DNA of 64,000 nt from Ectobius pallidus. Taxonomy: Eukaryota > Arthropoda > Insecta > Blattodea > Ectobiidae. Shown in pieces: positions 53,507 through 64,000 of the stretch. The DNA lies in contig CAXKWD010000001.1 in assembly GCA_964059195.1 (NCBI GenBank), positions 215,892,484 to 215,956,483 of the forward strand. Reading direction: 5' to 3'. Made by a program: the position numbers and the translations under genes. Position 1 is the first letter of the stretch; the number at the start of each line of letters is the position of its first letter. Below the pieces are notes generated by a model. It saw only the letters and a program-made list of their open reading frames with translations, did no database searches and was not told the DNA's origin.

Positions 53507-53747
53507 TATGTCGGTTGTCGACCAAGAGCTAAGCTAAGTTAGTTTAGCTTAGCTCACATACAGTGCGGGATATCATATGTAGTTGTGCCGAGAAAACTAC
53601 ATACGAAATCCGGCACAACTATATATGAAATCAACTTATATATAAATATAGTTGTGCCGGATTTCGTATGTAGTTTTGTCGGCACAACTACATATGAAAT
53701 CTCTCACTGTTTGTGAGCTAAGCTAAGCTGAGTTAGCTTAGCTCTTA
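53507..53747. mobile_element. Palindromic MITE 'P', copy 3, enlarged centre
   Basis: Starts TATGTCGGTTGTCGACCAAG as in copies 1 and 2, but the central part is a second nested palindrome (GTTGTGCCG..CGGCACAAC, repeated). The right end stops at TTAGCTTAGCTCTT, lacking the GGTCGACAACCGGCATA terminus. Confidence 0.8.
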
Positions 53748-53931
53748 AGGGCCTTTCCCACTGAGTAAGACAGAATTGCTTATTCATTATGAATTATAAT
53801 TTTTAACCCTAATCAACATTAATCAACTGAAATCATCAGAGGGTACTACTGTAAGTTGTGAATGAATGTTTTTCGGTACTTTGTCTCCTTAAGAGCATCG
53901 GTATCACAAAATCTAACAGAAATAACACGAC

Positions 53932-54115
53932 TTCATGAGGTGGCTCATGCTTAGCGCGTGGGCCTGGCATGCAAGCTGTCCCAGGTTCAAATCCCGAGGC
54001 AGGCGTGCGTGTCATTTGTGGTGGACGAAGTCATGACATATGGGGTTTTCTCAGGGTTCTCCTAATTCCCCCTCTCATTCCACCAATTTTCACCTTCAAT
54101 CTCCCCCCTCCCCGT
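53932..54115 (+). mobile_element. tRNA-derived SINE fragment
   Basis: Head GTGGCTCATGCTTAGCGCG (A-box-like) and GGTTCAAATCCCGAGGC (B box), then GTTTTCTCAGGGTTCTCC. It is followed directly by a different SINE at 54128. Confidence 0.65.
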
Positions 54116-54127
54116 TATCATCCCGTC

Positions 54128-54262
54128 AGCCCGGGTTCGATCTCCGGTACCTCCTAGGATTTTTCTGAGGAAGGGAGGTCTAAAACGGGGTGCACTCAGC
54201 CTCGTGATTCAAATGGAGGGCATAAGGGTAATACATATCGCCCGCAAGCTCCCCTTCCACTC

Positions 54263-54294
<32 letters not shown>

Positions 54295-54645
54295 AGTAAT
54301 AATAAAGACCCTTACACTAAACATTATTTCACAACCAAAAATAAGAAAATAATATTTCATAATAAAAAAGACTCTTGCATCAAAAAATCATTTCACAATT
54401 AAAGGCAGTGGGGGACTCAGGGGCGACATGTTTTACCTTTTTTCCCAAATTGAGGAACTACTTGATAGAGAAGTAGCGGTTCCGGTCATGGAAACCACCA
54501 TTAACGGCCGTGGGTATCGGCATGCTGACCACATGCCCCCCCCCCATACTGCCTATGGTAGATGGCGCCGCGGTCGGGTGGTCGGTCTACTCCCTTCAGG
54601 GATATAGGCTAACAGCACGGAGTTTAGTAGTTTAGTTAATACCTA
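54128..54645 (+). mobile_element. tRNA-derived SINE, interrupted
   Basis: Starts at the B box (GGGTTCGATCTCCGG), body GGGGTGCACTCAGCCTCGTG to about 54213. About 240 bp of unrelated DNA with an (AAT)n run follows (54262-54293). The body resumes at GAGGAACTACTTGATAGAG and ends near GGAGTTTAGTAGTTTAG. Same family as 17634 and 45730. Confidence 0.7.
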
Positions 54646-55546
54646 ATACATTTTATTGTATTCTTCACATGGATACAAAAAGCTTGGGTATGCTGTGTTG
54701 TAAGAATAACGTGTGACAGCGGGTGGCATTTAAAAATAAACACACTACAGGCATTTCAGATTGATGACACCCGGCAGCCATGATGCAACCCCAGCGCCAC
54801 AAGAAGACATTTGTAAACAAAACACCATCGCACATGCACCTCCACCTGGTAATTTTTCAAGGCAAAGTAGTAATAGTTACCTTTTTCTGGTCGCTATAGC
54901 AACGCTGTGAGACGGAACATGGTTAATTTGTATCCCGCACTAAAGAATGAAAGCACTGCACTGAACTACACACAACTGAACGGACTGCTTCACTGACTCA
55001 CACGGACTCTGACCCCGGAGACGGCCCTGCCTCAGCTGCTCTGCTCTTCCTCCCAAACCGGCTGCCTCCTGCCTGCCGTGACGTCACACGATCGATACCT
55101 CCCTCTCTTTCCCCTAACCAATGCATGAGCGAGCCGATTGCCAAAAAATCACGCCTCATCATGTACACGGCGAAAATATCTGCACAATTGTACTACGAAT
55201 TCCCGGAGTACAAACGAAGGCGATTCTAAGAGCATTTACCGGTACGAAGAAGAAACCATCATTATATTGAATTCAGAACAAAGCATGTACAGTGCACGCC
55301 GCTTATTGTGATCACTTCAACTAATCTGATAATATTAAACGATTGATAACAATAGCCGAAGGAATTAAATGAAGGTTATTTACTCATATATAAGATAATT
55401 CACTACAAAATAGAATTAAAAATATTTATTCATAGAATAAAACGTAACTGTGTAACTCATAATAGAATGAAACCATTTTTTCAACCAGTTACAAACTTTT
55501 GAATTCTTTTTTATTTCCTTCTGGAGTTTGTTCACCTGTGGTTAAC
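54646..55546. other. Spacer with a GC-richer block and TGACGTCA
   Basis: Around 54990-55150 GC content rises sharply against the AT-rich background, and a perfect CRE-like palindrome TGACGTCA sits at about 55079-55086. No TATA box or gene follows that I can support. It may be a promoter remnant or part of an unrecognised repeat. Confidence 0.4.
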
Positions 55547-55855
55547 ACCGCCGTAGCGTAGTGGTTGAGGCGCTGCGCTACAAACCGGAAGGTCGCGGGT
55601 TCGATTCCCGATGAGGTCGTTGGAGTTTTTCAATTGGCCTAATCCTTCTGGTGGCCCTATGGCCCTGGGGTCGACTTAGCCTCCAACAGAAATGAGTACC
55701 AGGAGTACCCCAGTACCTGGGGGTAAAGGCGGCCGGTGCGTAAGGCTGACAACCTTACCACCTTCATGTGCCGATGTCTAACAATCTGGGAGCCTCAGCC
55801 TCCTGGAACCCTCTGGGCCTCCATGGCCTGTAATAGGGAACACTTTACTTTTACA
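55547..55855 (+). mobile_element. tRNA-derived SINE, full-length
   Basis: ACCGCCGTAGCGTAGTGG (A-box region) and GGTCGCGGGTTCGATTCCCG (B box), then the family body to CATGGCCTGTAATAGGGA and an ACTTTACTTTTACA tail. Best-preserved copy of this family in the window. Confidence 0.88.
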
Positions 55856-56399
55856 TTACTATGATAGCATTATTGCCGTAAAGGTGTTTAACAGTGGAAA
55901 ATTCCACAAGGAAATATATTAAATAATTGTATTACGGCACTGTTAAGACGGAACCAAGTGGTACAGAGTTTTAATGGTGTCATAAATTGATTACGACTGG
56001 TACGATTTCATACTGGCCACTCCACTTCACTCGACTAGGTTAGGTTACCAGTACACGGATGAAAAAACACTATCGCAAAGAAACAAACAAACAAAAAAAC
56101 CCAAATAATCCGATCTGTTGCTCCTCACAGAATTCTATCGATCCATAAATCAGGATTGCCGTTCAATCCGTCTGTTGTATTTCTCTTTAAAAATAACGTT
56201 TTCTTTCCACCTTTAGGAACAGTGCATAAGGTAACTTTGTGTCACATAAAGTTCAGTACGAGTGGCCGGTCGCGCGGGGATCTGGCGGCGTCAGCCATTG
56301 TTGCCAACTCGTACAATATGTGATAATATTATAATTTTTTTTCAAAGACCCCATGTTATATTGTTATTGTAATTTGTAAATGTAATGTTAGTGTGTTGC
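55856..56399. other. Spacer, nothing recognised
   Basis: No supported feature. Confidence 0.4.
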
Positions 56400-56720
56400 T
56401 TTTTCTTCACATGATTTAGAAGCTACAAAAAGGCACTGTTTTTTTATTTATATCAAACGTAAAATGGGATAGTATGCATAATGGTAATACCATATCTCAT
56501 AAAACTAAAGCTGATAGGGAAAAACTAATGGCACATTTGGCATCAGCGACCTAAATATACCCAAGGATAGGTCTGTGTTATTTATATTTGTTATGGGGAA
56601 AAAAATAATAATTACGAATAAAATTATGTAATTCATGCAATTTAAGTGCAAAGATGTCAGTTTTAACAAATGCGGTATGTTGTGTAAGTAATCGTATCCG
56701 AAACTGCGGGCACCTGCTAG
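56400..56720 (+). mobile_element. Helitron 3' end, 5' limit unknown
   Basis: AAACTGCGGGCACCTGCTAG followed by T is a Helitron-type 3' terminus with a degraded hairpin. The 5' end was not located; the start given is arbitrary. Confidence 0.45.
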
Positions 56721-56905
56721 TATAAACACATTAAAACAATACCGTCAATGTCTTTAAATAACGGTAGGCCTATGTTTATGAAGCTGGTTGCAAGTTCTGT
56801 TCTTCTAAGATGGACTCCAGATATGGCATTAATTTTAAGATGCACTTCGATAGATAGAATTTATGTTTTAAAAATCGTAATTTCTCATAGGATTTATTAA
56901 GACTG

Positions 56906-57170
56906 TCGACTCAGCCTCTAACAGAAATGAGTACCAGGAGAAATTTTGGGGGTAAAGACGGCCGGTGCGTAAGGCTGACAACCTTACCACCTTCATGTGC
57001 CGATGTTTAAAATCTGGGATCCTCAACCTCCCGGCTTAGCTCAGTTGGTAGAGCATTGGCGCGAATAGCCAAAGGTCCTGGGTTCAAGTCCCAGTGTCGG
57101 AGGAATTTTTCTCGTATAATATTCTCCTGGAATCCTCTGGGCCTCCATGGCCTGTAGCCTAATAGGGAAA
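56906..57170 (+). mobile_element. SINE fragment (55.5-kb family) with a tRNA-like insert
   Basis: Body from GTCGACTCAGCCTCTAACAG to ATCTGGGATCCTCAACCTCC resumes at CTCCTGGAATCCTCTGGGCC. The 5' head is missing. The ~95-bp interruption is the tRNA-like unit plus ATTTTTCTCGTATAATATT. Confidence 0.75.
57027..57103 (+). tRNA. tRNA-like sequence, possible GAA anticodon; probably pseudogene or SINE head
   Basis: A cloverleaf can be drawn: acceptor CCTCC(C)GGC with GTCGGAGG (one bulged C); D arm GCTC..GAGC; anticodon stem TTGGC/GCCAA with loop GCGAATA; T arm CTGGG TTCAAGT CCCAG. A box TAGCTCAGTTGGTAGAGC and B box GGTTCAAGTCC are intact. Against a working tRNA: C instead of T at position 33, a bulged acceptor, and location inside a SINE. 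The anticodon would be GAA (Phe), but the body does not resemble the usual tRNA-Phe. Confidence 0.45.
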
Positions 57171-58258
57171 ACTATTTATAAAGATTTTTGTTTAATGTTG
57201 TCTAGTAAGATTAGCTGCTAACATATTTATTTATTTATTTATTTATTTATTTATTCTGCCAACTACAGGAATAAATCCCAATTACAGTTGGCGTAGCTTC
57301 GCCAATACGTGTTGTACAATATAAAAGTACAATACAATAAATGAATGAATGTGTGAGGATAAAGAAGAAAATACATAAATGAATTATAACAACTGCAATT
57401 AATTTAACAAGACAATCTAAAAACTAAGCCAAATCATATGGAATATATAACATTTTATGAAGAAATCCTATGATAAGTCAAAATCCAGAAGAGCATTTTG
57501 AAGTGATAGAGAATTATATTGTTTACACATCTGAATGAAAGATGAACATACTAATATTTCTGACTTAATGACAGGGATATATAATAATATTATAACAATA
57601 TATAACAATATTATTTCTTGAATAAACAATAAAAGACACAATAATCAAGACAAAAAACTAACACTCGTCACTTTTCTAATTGAGATCGCTTATACTCTTG
57701 TGTTTTCTCAAGGCAAATGGCAAATGTTTTTTTGTGATCGCATGCTCCTTTCATTTAATTAAGCCGTTGCTATTCCCACATTCCCATTTGTCTGCTGCTG
57801 TGTAATTGTTTCCGCTGTGGTACATTTTACAGTTCCAATTTCTTCTCTAATTCCCCCATCCTGCCTCTGTCTTCTTAAACAATTTCTCTAGTTCTCCTAT
57901 TTAGCTGAGAGTAACTCAGAAGTTTAGCGCAAAAGTAGTCTAATGGTTTACTAAGTAAAACTTTTTTTTGCGTATATTAAAAAGTGAACAAGATTTAGTG
58001 ACTTTTACATGCACGAGACTACTACATTTCAACAAATAATCCATATATTAAACTCATACCACAGTACATTTTCTCGTACTAAAAAACTGGGCCATATTCA
58101 GAAAATGTCAACCCTCACACAATATAATAACCCATGCCGGACTGCAAAGAAAACAGTGAGCACAATGGTTAGGCCCATAGTTTATTTTTGTTCCACATTC
58201 TGTAATTTTACACAGAATTTAGACTTTTGTTTTACTACTCTCTCCAATCATTTTAATA
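57171..58258. other. AT-rich spacer with (TTTA)n microsatellite
   Basis: A (TTTA)n run at about 57218-57253 is the only clear feature. A 146-codon frame that starts at 58009 runs into the MITE and is not credible as a gene. Confidence 0.45.
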
Positions 58259-58803
58259 TAAGGGTGTTAATGAATAACACCGAAAAATTTTACCTCTGTA
58301 TAGAGGGGACTAGACAAGCAACTTTTATTTGTAGACTTTTGCTCTATGGATTCAATTTTTCCTGTTACAGCATAAAATCTCCGAGGGCATGGCCGCCACT
58401 GACTTCTAACATTAGAAATAAATGCAAAACAAAGGAACTTCGTTGTTAACTCTGTAGTCAGTAGTTATGAATAAAAAAAAGAATGATGCAGTGACGGCCA
58501 GTCATGTGATTAGTCTGTAAATTTTTCAGATTATGAAACCTCTAAATTATGTAATAGCTGTGGATGAATGATTAGAAATCAGATTTTCATGGATCATTAG
58601 GAAGGCATGAAGTCAATTTAATGAAAATTTTAACACTATTTTGCATAATTATTGACTTATGAGCACCAAATTGTAATGACTTTAATGGCCTGTAGCATAC
58701 ACATTTTACGTCATATAGAAAAATGCTCCTAATAAAAGTTACTTGTCTATGTCCCCTCTATAGACGGGCAAAATATTTCGGTGTTATTTATTAACACCCT
58801 GTA
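58259..58803. mobile_element. MITE 'T', copy C
   Basis: TIRs AGGGTGTTAATGAATAACAC and inverse over about 90 bp, uninterrupted interior of 545 bp total. Flanked by TA/AT-rich DNA. Confidence 0.85.
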
Positions 58804-58855
58804 GATTTCAGTCAAAGTATTGTATCCCATGGGAATACATTTTTTATGGGTATTC

Positions 58856-59240
58856 GGCTAGTTTACTTGATGACACTAGGTTTCGTAACCACTTTTACGA
58901 AAGTAATTTCGTGAGACTAATTCCAATGCAACCGCACGTTTCATCTTATTTCTGACGTTCAACTTGCTGAAATCCCATATGCACGTTTGAAACACGTATG
59001 AATCCAGGCATTTCACAATTTTCCACTTCTCCGTTTCATTTTACGAAACGCGAACAAGCTAAATATGCGTATAATCTCAAAATTACTATTATAGTTTCAT
59101 GAAAAGTTGGATTCAGCCGAAACTGCGTAGTGTCGTAACTCATTGTCGCCAGTAGGATACTTCTCACGCTTGCGCATTCAAGTAAAAAACAGTTGCGAAA
59201 CTTAGTTACGAAACCTAATTTCGTCGTGTAAACTAGCCTT
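58856..59240. mobile_element. ~385-bp MITE with GGCTAGTTTAC ends
   Basis: Left GGCTAGTTTACTTGATGACA, then TAGGTTTCGTAACC; the inverse of the right end reads GGCTAGTTTACACGACGAAA, then TAGGTTTCGTAAC. The ends are like the GGCTCGTGTCCAC ends at 23723, suggesting a Harbinger-type MITE. The 3-bp target duplication is not certain. Confidence 0.65.
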
Positions 59241-59589
59241 TAGTGTAAGCTTTTAAAAAAAACTAAATATTACATTTTCTTCGTGTAAAGTGGCAATAAA
59301 AATAAGAGAAAGTCGACGCCAATCTTCATGTCACAACCCCAGAAGATATCTAACCCAAATATAAAATTTTGTTTATTCGATTTTTCGCTCTGGACACACA
59401 CAAACATACAGATACATTTCTTAAAATAGCATTTCTTTATTCAGGAGTCCTGAAAACTTGTATTTATGTTGAAAACCCGACATCGAATTTCGAAGTCGAA
59501 CAAAATACTTCCTCTAGCTACAGTATGGGTAAATGGGTGTACAAATATAAGAAGAAATAACATACAAGAGCTATTTCATAGAATCTTGA
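59241..59589. other. Spacer, nothing recognised
   Basis: A 63-codon frame at 59369 has no support. Confidence 0.35.
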
Positions 59590-60125
59590 GAGAAATAAAA
59601 TCAGGTAAACTGATGTAACAAAGTCCCAGAATGCTTTTGTTTAATCAATGATAATTGCAATTATGATATGCAGAAAATAAGTTTTTTTTAATCGATTTAC
59701 GAGTTAAGTTCCAGATCGATTCATTAAGCAGGACTTACGGAAGAACTAAGGTCTAATTTAATAAGTATATGTGAAGGAATATGTGGGTAGTGTTATTTGT
59801 CAAAGCAAACTGTATTGCAACTTCCAAAGCCGTATATTTAAAACAATATGTTGTCATGATAACTGAATTGCATTTGATAAATTCTTTCTTTTTATTACCA
59901 TAAAACAGGTACTAAATTGGGCTTTACTCCGGTACCAGTCAACCGATTTGGTCCATTATGTATAGGCTTCTTGCCATGTACGTTATAAACGCGTATATCA
60001 AGTTTCATTAAAATCCAATAAAGCGTATTTGAGTTAGAGCGCGTACAGACACACGGACGGACGGACGGACGGACAGACATTTTTCGTCCCCCACACAATC
60101 TCATAAAGTACCATACTGGCACTTA
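59590..60125 (-). repeat. Repeat R, minus copy, single unit
   Basis: The complement has the 5' end GTGCCAGTATGGTACTTTAT, an ACGGACGG-type run (60052-60073), one unit with CTGGTACCGGAGTAAAGCCC, and the 3' body. This is the most complete single-unit copy. Its 75-codon minus frame parallels frames in other copies. Confidence 0.78.
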
Positions 60126-60517
60126 ATAAACGGATTCAGTGGAATTGTGTTGAAGTCATAAAGTGTTCTCTAAATTATAACTTAAATGTTGTAATCTAGA
60201 AAGGGGTCCTGGGTTACCTAGCAACATCCTGACAGGAAGCTGATCAACATGCTAATCGATACTGTGAGTAAACAATTGAAGGTTACGTCGAGTGTCATCA
60301 TAGACAGCCATTAATTATTTATTAATGCTAAATAACACAGTAGGCTACTCCTCACGACACAACAGCACGAGTTGAAAAACATCATTTACAACCGACAATG
60401 TCCCAGAAAAGAAAAACCTAGGTAAATACTAAGTACAGTACAGTACAATGTTCCTGAGGTTACTACATAAGAATTAGAATATTCCCATAACTGATTAGGC
60501 TTATGTGCAATTCTCTA
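60126..60517. other. Spacer, nothing recognised
   Basis: No supported feature. Confidence 0.4.
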
Positions 60518-61058
60518 TACAGGGTGTTAATGAATAACACCGAAATATTTTACCTGTGTATAGAGGGAACATAGATAAGCCACTTTTATTAGGAGATTTT
60601 TGCTCTATGGGTTCAATTTTTCCTGTTACACCATAAAATCTCCCAGGGCATGGCTGCCACTGACTTCTAACATTAGAAAAAAAATTCAAAACAAAGGAAC
60701 TTCGTTGTTAACACTGTAGTAAGTAGTTATGAATAAAAGAAGAATAATGCAGTGACGGCCAGTCATGTGATTAGTCCCTAAATTTTGCAGATTATGAAAA
60801 CTCTAATCCACAGCTGTGGATGAATGATTTAGAATCAAGTTTTTGTGGATCATTAGGAAGGCATGAAGTCAGTGTAATGAAAAGTTTAACCCTATTTTGC
60901 ATAATTATTGAGTTATGAGCATCGAATTGTAACAACTTGAATGCCCTGTACATACACATTTTACATCATAGAACAAAAATCTCCTAATAAAAGTTGCTTG
61001 CCTATGTCCCCTCTGTATACAGGTAAAATATTTCGGTGTTATTCATAAACACCCTGTA
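60518..61058. mobile_element. MITE 'T', copy D
   Basis: TACAGGGTGTTAATGAATAA and its inverse at the right (AACACCCTGTATA), TIRs about 90 bp, total 541 bp. CTATA/TATAG borders suggest a TA-type target. Confidence 0.87.
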
Positions 61059-61489
61059 TAGATTCGTCACTGATCAGAAATTTGGTAGGTATTGATAGCC
61101 TACCTTAAACATACAGACTGGAAGGAATATTGTGCAGATTTAACATCTTGTTCCTTCGGAAAAAACAAAATCAAATATTTTTGTTCCAAGTAGGCCTAAG
61201 TGTTCCTCCATAAAAGAATTATATATATACATAGTAGATTGGTTCTAAAAGAGCCAATGTCAATTTCTTGAAAAAAAGAGATCTATGCATTATTGAGCTC
61301 GGCTAGTCTTTATCTTTCGTATAATAAAAGTGCCAATGTATGTTGCTATTAATAGACATAATACAGAAACCTTAGAGGCCAATGTCAGTTAATGTCAGTC
61401 AGAAGTTCTCAGCAGAAAATATTACTTCTACAAAGGTTTCAAAGTTACTTATCTCAAAAGCAAGTTTTGTGACAATATATTTAATTCAG
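61059..61489. other. Spacer, nothing recognised
   Basis: No supported feature. Confidence 0.4.
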
Positions 61490-61770
61490 CTATGTTTATA
61501 CTCCATTTAGCTACGAGGCCATATCGGGGTTCAGGATTGTGTCTATACAGTAGGGTAGGCCATGGAACTTTGCTTTTCAATTGTTTCTACTGTCGGTTTA
61601 TTTAATGGAGTAAATTTCAACTTATATTAATTTAAATGGATATGATACAAGACGAAATGGTGAGGATGATTCATGATATGTAAATCCAGTTCGGCATTTG
61701 CCTTTACGACTGGGGTAACCATGAAAAGAAACCATGTTAAATTGGCTGGCCACGGGATTAGATCTCGCGA
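61490..61770 (-). mobile_element. tRNA-related SINE, minus copy
   Basis: The complement contains GGCCAGCCAATTTAACATGG, CCAGTCGTAAAGGCAAATGC and CCATGGCCTACCCTACTGTA, as at 36720-37030. The B box is truncated at GGGATTAGATCTCG. Confidence 0.6.
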
Positions 61771-62690
61771 AGAATTATATTGTCTCCATAGTAGAGCTCG
61801 GATTATCCGTAATATTTCATTCTTAATTAATAATTTAGAAGATAATTTAGTTTGATGTCACATACAGCCTGAATCATCAATGCCATTGTAAGAAGCTTGT
61901 TGAAAACATTTCGTTATGTTTGGGAGTGAATGTCATTGTTTCTGGCTACTATTTGACTAAACGAATAGCAGTGAACATAATAATAAAAATAGAGTGCTTA
62001 AATATCAATCTTTTTTCAATTAAATCATTGTAAACACGTCAGAATTATTATTTGACTACTGATGAAGGAATTTCTATGTAAAGTCACAAAAATGTTTCGT
62101 AACTATATAATTTTTTTTTGTAAATAACAAAACATTATACTGAAATACTTTTGAAGGCTTCAACAACTGTTTTCGATTACAAAAAGCAGTGAGCTTTTAA
62201 AATCTGTTTGTTGTGTGTTTGTTATATTTATTTAAGGGCGGTTAAGTGCTGTTAAGTTTTTGATGTCTGTAACAGCCACCGTCGTTTTAGTATTTGGTTG
62301 AGCAGAGTATTTTTTCATGCCTGTAAATCTGTACACGTGGGATCTACTGATCCCCCAAGTTGAACAGTTTTTTTTTAATCTGTCACATGGTCGTACAGTA
62401 TTATTTACTTTTCTTAGAACGTGTTACACACATACACATTCTCAGTACTTGGTTAAGTGAATCCATATTATTTTATTGTGCACAAATGCATTTATAATAT
62501 TTACGGAAAGTTACATTGCAATATGAAAAACATTCTTTCAAACTAACAAATAAATGTAAAAGGAAATAAATATATAAATTTTAATTAAGATGTTTTGAAT
62601 AACTTATTTAAGTTGACCGACACTGAATAATTGCGACACATGAACGTCATTTACCTAGACCGAGATAGAATCCCCGAACAGAAATCTTGT
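61771..62690. other. AT-rich spacer
   Basis: About 900 bp with no supported coding or repeat feature. Confidence 0.4.
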
Positions 62691-62694
62691 GCCT

Positions 62695-63228
62695 CTTAGG
62701 TTGAATGGCAATAGACAATTCCTCAGCATGCTAAAGGAATACTATCTATTTTATAGAACCCGAAGGTTCATTGCCGTGCTTACCTGAGAACACCATTCAA
62801 CCCTTTTCTGTGCTATCTCTATCCAATCATCCCTCGCAAATCCTACTACCCCAAAATCTATCTTAATATTGTTCTCCCATCTACGTCTAGGTCTTCCAAG
62901 TGGTCTTTTCCCTTCGAGTATCCGAGTCAATAGTTTTAAGATACGTGTTTCCTCTCCCATGTCCAGTCCATTTCATACTCCGTGATTTAATTACCCTTAC
63001 TATATCCGGTGAAGAGTACAGGTTATGAAGCTCGTCGTTATGCAGTTTTCTCCAATCCCCGTTTTCATCTCTCTTAGGCCCAAATATTTTCCTAAGCCCC
63101 CTGTTTTCGAAGAGTAAGCGACCATATCTCACATCCTTATAATACCACCGGCAGGACAATAGTCTTTTAAATTTTTATTTTTAGATTTCTGGACAGAAGA
63201 CGAGAAGATAAGAGTTTGAATGAATATT
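62695..63228 (-). pseudogene. LINE RT C-terminal fragment (minus)
   Basis: The minus strand encodes, across frameshifts, LSRNLKI.., LLFENRGLRKIFGPKRDENG, DWRKLHNDELHNLYSSPDIV and EGKRPLGRPRRRWENNIK. It ends in the family 3' tail (inverse of GCAATAGACAATTCCTCAGC). Same LINE family as 12.5, 35.5, 36.0 and 41.9 kb. Its 5' edge is duplicated in inverse orientation beyond a (TA)n run. Confidence 0.85.
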
Positions 63229-63240
63229 ACATACATATAT

Positions 63241-63295
<55 letters not shown>

Positions 63296-63342
63296 TATTC
63301 AAACTCTTATCTTCTCGTCTTCTGTCCAGAAGTCTAAAAATT
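63178..63342. repeat. Inverted repeat around (TA)n at a LINE 5' edge
   Basis: TTTCTGGACAGAAGACGAGA..AGAGTTTGAATGAATAT (63186-63228) and its inverse (63288-63340) flank a (TA)n microsatellite of about 50 bp (63238-63290). Confidence 0.8.
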
Positions 63343-64000
63343 ATATATATATATTCAAAAGGAAAAGATTCTAGCTTCTTGCAGATTGTGATGATACATC
63401 CATATGTCAACAAATCTTCAAGAACCAGTCTTATTATAAACATTTTATGTAATTTATTACACACAATCATAATCATATGTAATTATCCAATGATTGACTT
63501 CTTAAAAAACCAATGCTGTTTCACAGAATTTAAAACATTTGTTAACAAAGTTTTTAAAACACTGTGATAAATTCTCACAACTATTTCTATGAAGTAACTT
63601 TGTAATGTTTTGTGTTTATGTTCACTTTTGTTTATTGTTTACTGCCACATTTTAAAAATTTTCTGCATGTCATAATTATAACATACTTATTCTGAAACTA
63701 TAGCCCTAGCATACATAGGTAATATAGGGTTCTTGTACTTGGAGATTTAATAAATAAATAATCATATGTAATCTTAACTTTGTAAATTTACTGCATATAT
63801 TTCTGTCTTAGATACAAAACTAACATCGCTTTTCTGGAAAAATCGTTCTTTTTTTTACGATTTAGATATTCAATAAATAAATAATATTATAGCTATGCTT
63901 TTATATCATTTTAGGGTGACGAATTTATACGCCAATAGCTGTAAAAAGGTTCCACAGGGACATGAGATTTGGAAGGCTAGTAGTGTTCCTCCCTTAATGA
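63343..64000. other. Spacer, AT-rich
   Basis: A 62-codon plus frame (63379-63567) ending FLKNQCCFTEFKTFVNKVFK faintly resembles the last residues of a LINE RT ORF, and AATAAATAAATAA follows at 63748. This could be a LINE 3' end, but the evidence is thin. Confidence 0.3.

Noticed and set aside
58009..58449. 146-codon plus-strand frame
   Set aside because: The second half is MITE 'T' TIR sequence, also open by chance in other copies; no domain.

Overview
The window is eukaryotic nuclear DNA, most likely from an insect. It is AT-rich, has no operons, and is almost entirely layered transposable elements. Repeated LINE tails, many tRNA-derived SINEs, and RT fragments of the form 'LTLREEH..LRVFENR..RKIFG' resemble repeats I associate with cockroach genomes (Periplaneta-like). 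That species call is inference from memory, not a search. I found no confident host gene; one unrecognised coding-like stretch lies at 19.6-20.0 kb on the minus strand.

Layout. 0.2-6.7 kb: an AT-rich repeat with a SINE inside it, followed by four non-autonomous Helitrons (A^T target, 5' TC, 3' CTAG). 6.7-10.5 kb: a ~3.8-kb element with ~700-bp terminal inverted repeats (TIRs). It encloses a broken gene with a complete set of FEN1/XPG-type nuclease motifs and a C-terminal Cys-rich CXC-like domain. That gene carries two insertions flanked by 13- and 11-bp direct repeats, each of which begins and ends as a GT-AG intron would. 11-14 kb: Helitrons, one of which splits a LINE reverse-transcriptase codon exactly at A^T. 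14-28 kb: nested MITEs, a 600-bp foldback, minisatellites, and a Helitron carrying a Harbinger-like element.

28.74-32.59 kb: an intact pogo/Tigger-like DNA transposon. It has ~185-bp TIRs, TA target duplication, a TATA box, a probable 5'-UTR intron, a 726-residue DDD transposase with a C-terminal PHD-like finger, and an unusual set of internal 17-bp iterons. 32.9-49 kb: palindromic MITEs, SINEs, a recent 541-bp tandem duplication of a LINE fragment, a head-to-head mariner remnant, a tandem 150-bp array, hAT MITEs, and a head-to-tail Helitron array.

49.2-53.5 kb: nested insertions up to four levels deep (hAT-like > element with GGGGCGG ends > element with 192-bp TIRs > LINE with an open 556-codon reverse transcriptase). 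53.5-64 kb: SINEs, a tRNA-like unit, two copies of a 545-bp MITE, another MITE, and a LINE fragment with an inverted 5' end.

The two long intact reading frames are the pogo-like transposase and the LINE RT. Everything else coding-like is fragmentary. Boundaries were read by eye from termini, target duplications and comparison of copies within the window.
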